Of a stretch of DNA of 6,387 nucleotides, positions 4,499 to 6,387 are shown one piece after another. A program made the translations under genes and the position numbers. Source of the DNA: Betaproteobacteria bacterium (lineage in GTDB: Bacteria; Pseudomonadota; Gammaproteobacteria; Burkholderiales; SG8-41); contig JAQGNC010000028.1 of NCBI GenBank assembly GCA_028292065.1, forward strand, positions 1 to 6,387. Reading direction: 5' to 3'. The first letter of the stretch is position 1. The number at the start of each line of letters is the position of its first letter. The notes below the pieces were generated by a model. That model searched no databases. It was given only the letters and a program-made list of their open reading frames with translations, and was not told where the DNA came from.

Positions 4499-6277
4499 AT
4501 GTCCTCCAGAATCGAAGATTACGCATTGATCGGCGACTGTCATTCGGCCGCGCTCGTCGCGCGCAACGGTTCGATCGACTGGCTCTGCTTTCCACGATTC
4601 GACTCCGGCGCGTGCTTTGCGGCGCTGCTCGGCACCCCGGAGCACGGCCGCTGGCATCTCGAGCCCGTAGGGGAAATCCTGAAGACGTCGAGGCGCTACC
4701 GTCCGGGCACGCTGATACTCGAAACTGATTACGAGACCGCGACCGGCAGCGTCACCGTGATCGATTTCATGCCGCCGCGCAGCGGCCATCCGCACGTCGT
4801 ACGGATGATGCTCGGACGCCGCGGGACCGTGGCGATGCGGATGCAGCTCGTCGTGCGCTTCGACTACGGCTCGATCATTCCGTGGGTGTCTCGCACGCAG
4901 CATGACTGGCGGGCTATCGCAGGTCCCGACGCGCTGGTGCTGCGCACGCGCGTGACGCTGCGGGGCGAAGCGCTCACGACGGTCGCGGATTTCAGCGTGA
5001 TCGAAGGCGAAGCGGTCCCGATGGTAATGACGTGGCACGCTTCGCACGACAGCGCGCCGCCGCCGATCGACCCCGCGACGGCGCTCGCAGGGGCCGAGGC
5101 ATGGTGGACGGACTGGAGCGGCCGCTGCACGTATGCAGGGCCGTGGCGCGAAAGCGTGGTGCGTTCGCTCATCACGCTCAAGGCGCTGACCTACGCGCCC
5201 ACGGGCGGCATCGTCGCCGCCGCAACCACCTCGCTGCCGGAACAGATCGGCGGCGTGCGCAACTGGGATTACCGCATCTGCTGGCTGCGCGACGCGACCT
5301 TCTCGCTGTATGCGCTCATGCGCGGCGGTTACGTCGAAGAAGCGCGCGCATGGCGGCGCTGGCTCGTGCGGGCGATCGCGGGGACGCCCTCACAGGCGAA
5401 CATCATGTACGGTCTGGCCGGAGAGCGCCGCCTGACTGAGCTCGAGCTCGGCTGGCTTCCCGGCTACGAGGGCTCGCGTCCGGTGCGCATCGGCAACGCC
5501 GCCCATACGCAATTTCAACTCGACGTCTTCGGCGAAGTCGCCGCCGCGCTGCACCTCGCGCGCTCGAGCGGTCTCGAAGCCGATGCCGACGCATGGAATG
5601 TGGAGCGGGAGCTCGCCCGTTTCGTCGAGGCGGCGTGGAAAGACCCCGACGAAGGGATCTGGGAAGTGCGCGGCCCCCGCCGGCACTTCACGCATTCGAA
5701 AGTGATGGCGTGGCTCGCGATGGACCGTTTCATCGCCTCGGCGGAGCAGTTCGGGCTCGAAGCGCCGCTGGAGCGCTGGCGGCGCATTCGAGCCGAGATC
5801 CATGAAGACGTCTGCCGCAACGGTTACGACGCCGAGCGCGGAACATTCGTCCAGTACTACGGCAGCAAGGCCGTGGATGCGAGCCTGGTGATGATCCCGC
5901 TCGTGGGATTCCTGCCGCCCGGCGATCCGCGCGTGCTCGGCACCCTCGCGACCATCGAGCGCGAGCTCATGGTCGACGGCCTGCTGATGCGCTATCGCAC
6001 GACACCGGAGGTCGACGGCCTGCCGCCGGGTGAAGGCGTGTTCATCGCGTGCACTCTCTGGTACGCCCACGCGCTCACCCAGCTCGACCGTTACGACGAA
6101 GCACGCGTGCTCTTCGAACGCGTTCTCGCGCTGTGCAACGACGTGGGACTGCTTTCAGAGGAATATGAACCGGTGCTGGGCCGCCTGACGGGAAATTTTC
6201 CGCAGGCGCTCTCGCACGTCGGTATCGTCAACACCGCTTTCAGGCTCCAGGCCCCGCCGGGCCCCGCCCCGCTCTGA
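4499..6277 (+). CDS. Glycoside hydrolase family 15 protein (glucoamylase- or trehalase-like)
   Basis: The 592-residue product is a complete GH15 enzyme, an inverting hydrolase that releases glucose from alpha-glucans or alpha,alpha-trehalose. An N-terminal beta-rich domain (about 1-190) opens with IEDYALIGDCHSAALVARNG and IDWLCFPRFDS. It is followed by an (alpha/alpha)6 catalytic domain with NWDYRICWLRDATF (255-268), GNAAHTQFQLDVFGE (332-346), DEGIWEVRG (384-392, likely general acid Glu389), LLSEEYEP (551-558, likely base Glu554) and NFPQALSHVG (567-576). No signal peptide is present, so it should act in the cytoplasm on storage glycan or trehalose. Family members of this layout are annotated as either glucoamylase or trehalase, and I cannot decide between them. 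The start is supported by the usual family opening at residues 4-12. It lies 67 bp after the binding-protein gene, with no other sugar gene in view, so it is probably separately expressed. Confidence 0.93.
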   Translation: MSSRIEDYALIGDCHSAALVARNGSIDWLCFPRFDSGACFAALLGTPEHGRWHLEPVGEILKTSRRYRPGTLILETDYETATGSVTVIDFMPPRSGHPHVVRMMLGRRGTVAMRMQLVVRFDYGSIIPWVSRTQHDWRAIAGPDALVLRTRVTLRGEALTTVADFSVIEGEAVPMVMTWHASHDSAPPPIDPATALAGAEAWWTDWSGRCTYAGPWRESVVRSLITLKALTYAPTGGIVAAATTSLPEQIGGVRNWDYRICWLRDATFSLYALMRGGYVEEARAWRRWLVRAIAGTPSQANIMYGLAGERRLTELELGWLPGYEGSRPVRIGNAAHTQFQLDVFGEVAAALHLARSSGLEADADAWNVERELARFVEAAWKDPDEGIWEVRGPRRHFTHSKVMAWLAMDRFIASAEQFGLEAPLERWRRIRAEIHEDVCRNGYDAERGTFVQYYGSKAVDASLVMIPLVGFLPPGDPRVLGTLATIERELMVDGLLMRYRTTPEVDGLPPGEGVFIACTLWYAHALTQLDRYDEARVLFERVLALCNDVGLLSEEYEPVLGRLTGNFPQALSHVGIVNTAFRLQAPPGPAPL

Positions 6278-6341
6278 TCGCTTTTTCGTCGCGCGAGCGG
6301 GCCGCGATACTTTGTCGACTGGACGCGCGCGGGCCGGTCGA

Positions 6342-6372
6342 TGTGGAATAGGCGATAAGTCCTAGACCCACA
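6342..6372. repeat. Imperfect dyad near the right edge
   Basis: TGTGG (6342-6346) and CCACA (6368-6372) enclose TAGG (6349-6352) and CCTA (6361-6364) with loop CGATAAGT, giving a two-part imperfect hairpin. It is more AT-rich than its surroundings and could belong to a promoter or operator of a gene beyond 6387. The rest of 6278-6387 shows no gene. Confidence 0.35.
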
Positions 6373-6387
6373 TAAATTTGCAGGCAT

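Noticed and set aside
4484..5047. Minus-strand open frame opposite the GH15 N terminus
   Set aside because: It is a His/Arg-rich shadow of a well-supported gene.
6268..6301. Terminator after the GH15 gene (CCCGCTC/GAGCGGG)
   Set aside because: The left arm overlaps the stop codon, the loop is 20 bases, and no T-run follows the right arm.
6091..6387. Minus-strand open frame entering from the right edge
   Set aside because: It overlaps the end of the GH15 gene antisense and has no motif; the composition fits a shadow frame.

Overview
The window is GC-rich (codon third positions mostly G or C). It reads like a betaproteobacterial chromosome fragment, possibly from an uncultured Burkholderiales-type lineage. 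The main hint is a tricarboxylate-transport-type (Bug/TctC) periplasmic binding protein, a family greatly expanded in that group. This taxonomic guess is inference from gene content and composition only.

Layout. (1) Positions 1-282, minus strand: the N-terminal part of an Lhr-like DEAD/DEAH-box helicase that runs off the left edge. (2) Positions 451-1133: a cluster of six REP-like palindromic repeats (A-F) in strictly alternating orientation. A small GIY-YIG endonuclease gene (565-858, minus), inactivated by one in-frame stop codon, sits between repeats B and C. (3) 1159-2325, plus: an acyl-CoA dehydrogenase. (4) 2326-2701: a gene-poor spacer with only weak terminator-like and dyad signals. 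(5) 2702-2908 and 2980-3297, plus: a small basic protein of unknown function, then a short, glycine/alanine-rich lipoprotein. (6) 3436-4431, plus: a Bug-family solute-binding protein with a signal peptide. (7) 4499-6277, plus: a complete cytoplasmic glycoside hydrolase family 15 (GH15) enzyme. (8) 6278-6387: a short tail with no gene seen.

The genes do not form one pathway. The helicase and the acyl-CoA dehydrogenase are divergent, and the repeat cluster fills the whole space between them, so the promoters of both must lie in or beside the repeats. The two small genes may be co-transcribed (71 bp apart). The Bug protein has no TctA/TctB-like membrane partner in view, and the GH15 enzyme stands alone.

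The most interesting feature is the repeat cluster. Its units share the outer ends CGTCATTC and GAATCCAT and come in two size classes (28 and 44 nt) with different inner stems. Two units form 13-bp near-perfect terminal inverted repeats around the GIY-YIG gene, giving a compact 360-bp unit (535-894) that looks like a decayed mobile cassette. A second pair (D/E) builds a hairpin with 21-nt arms. No CRISPR array, tRNA, rRNA or transposase gene was seen.
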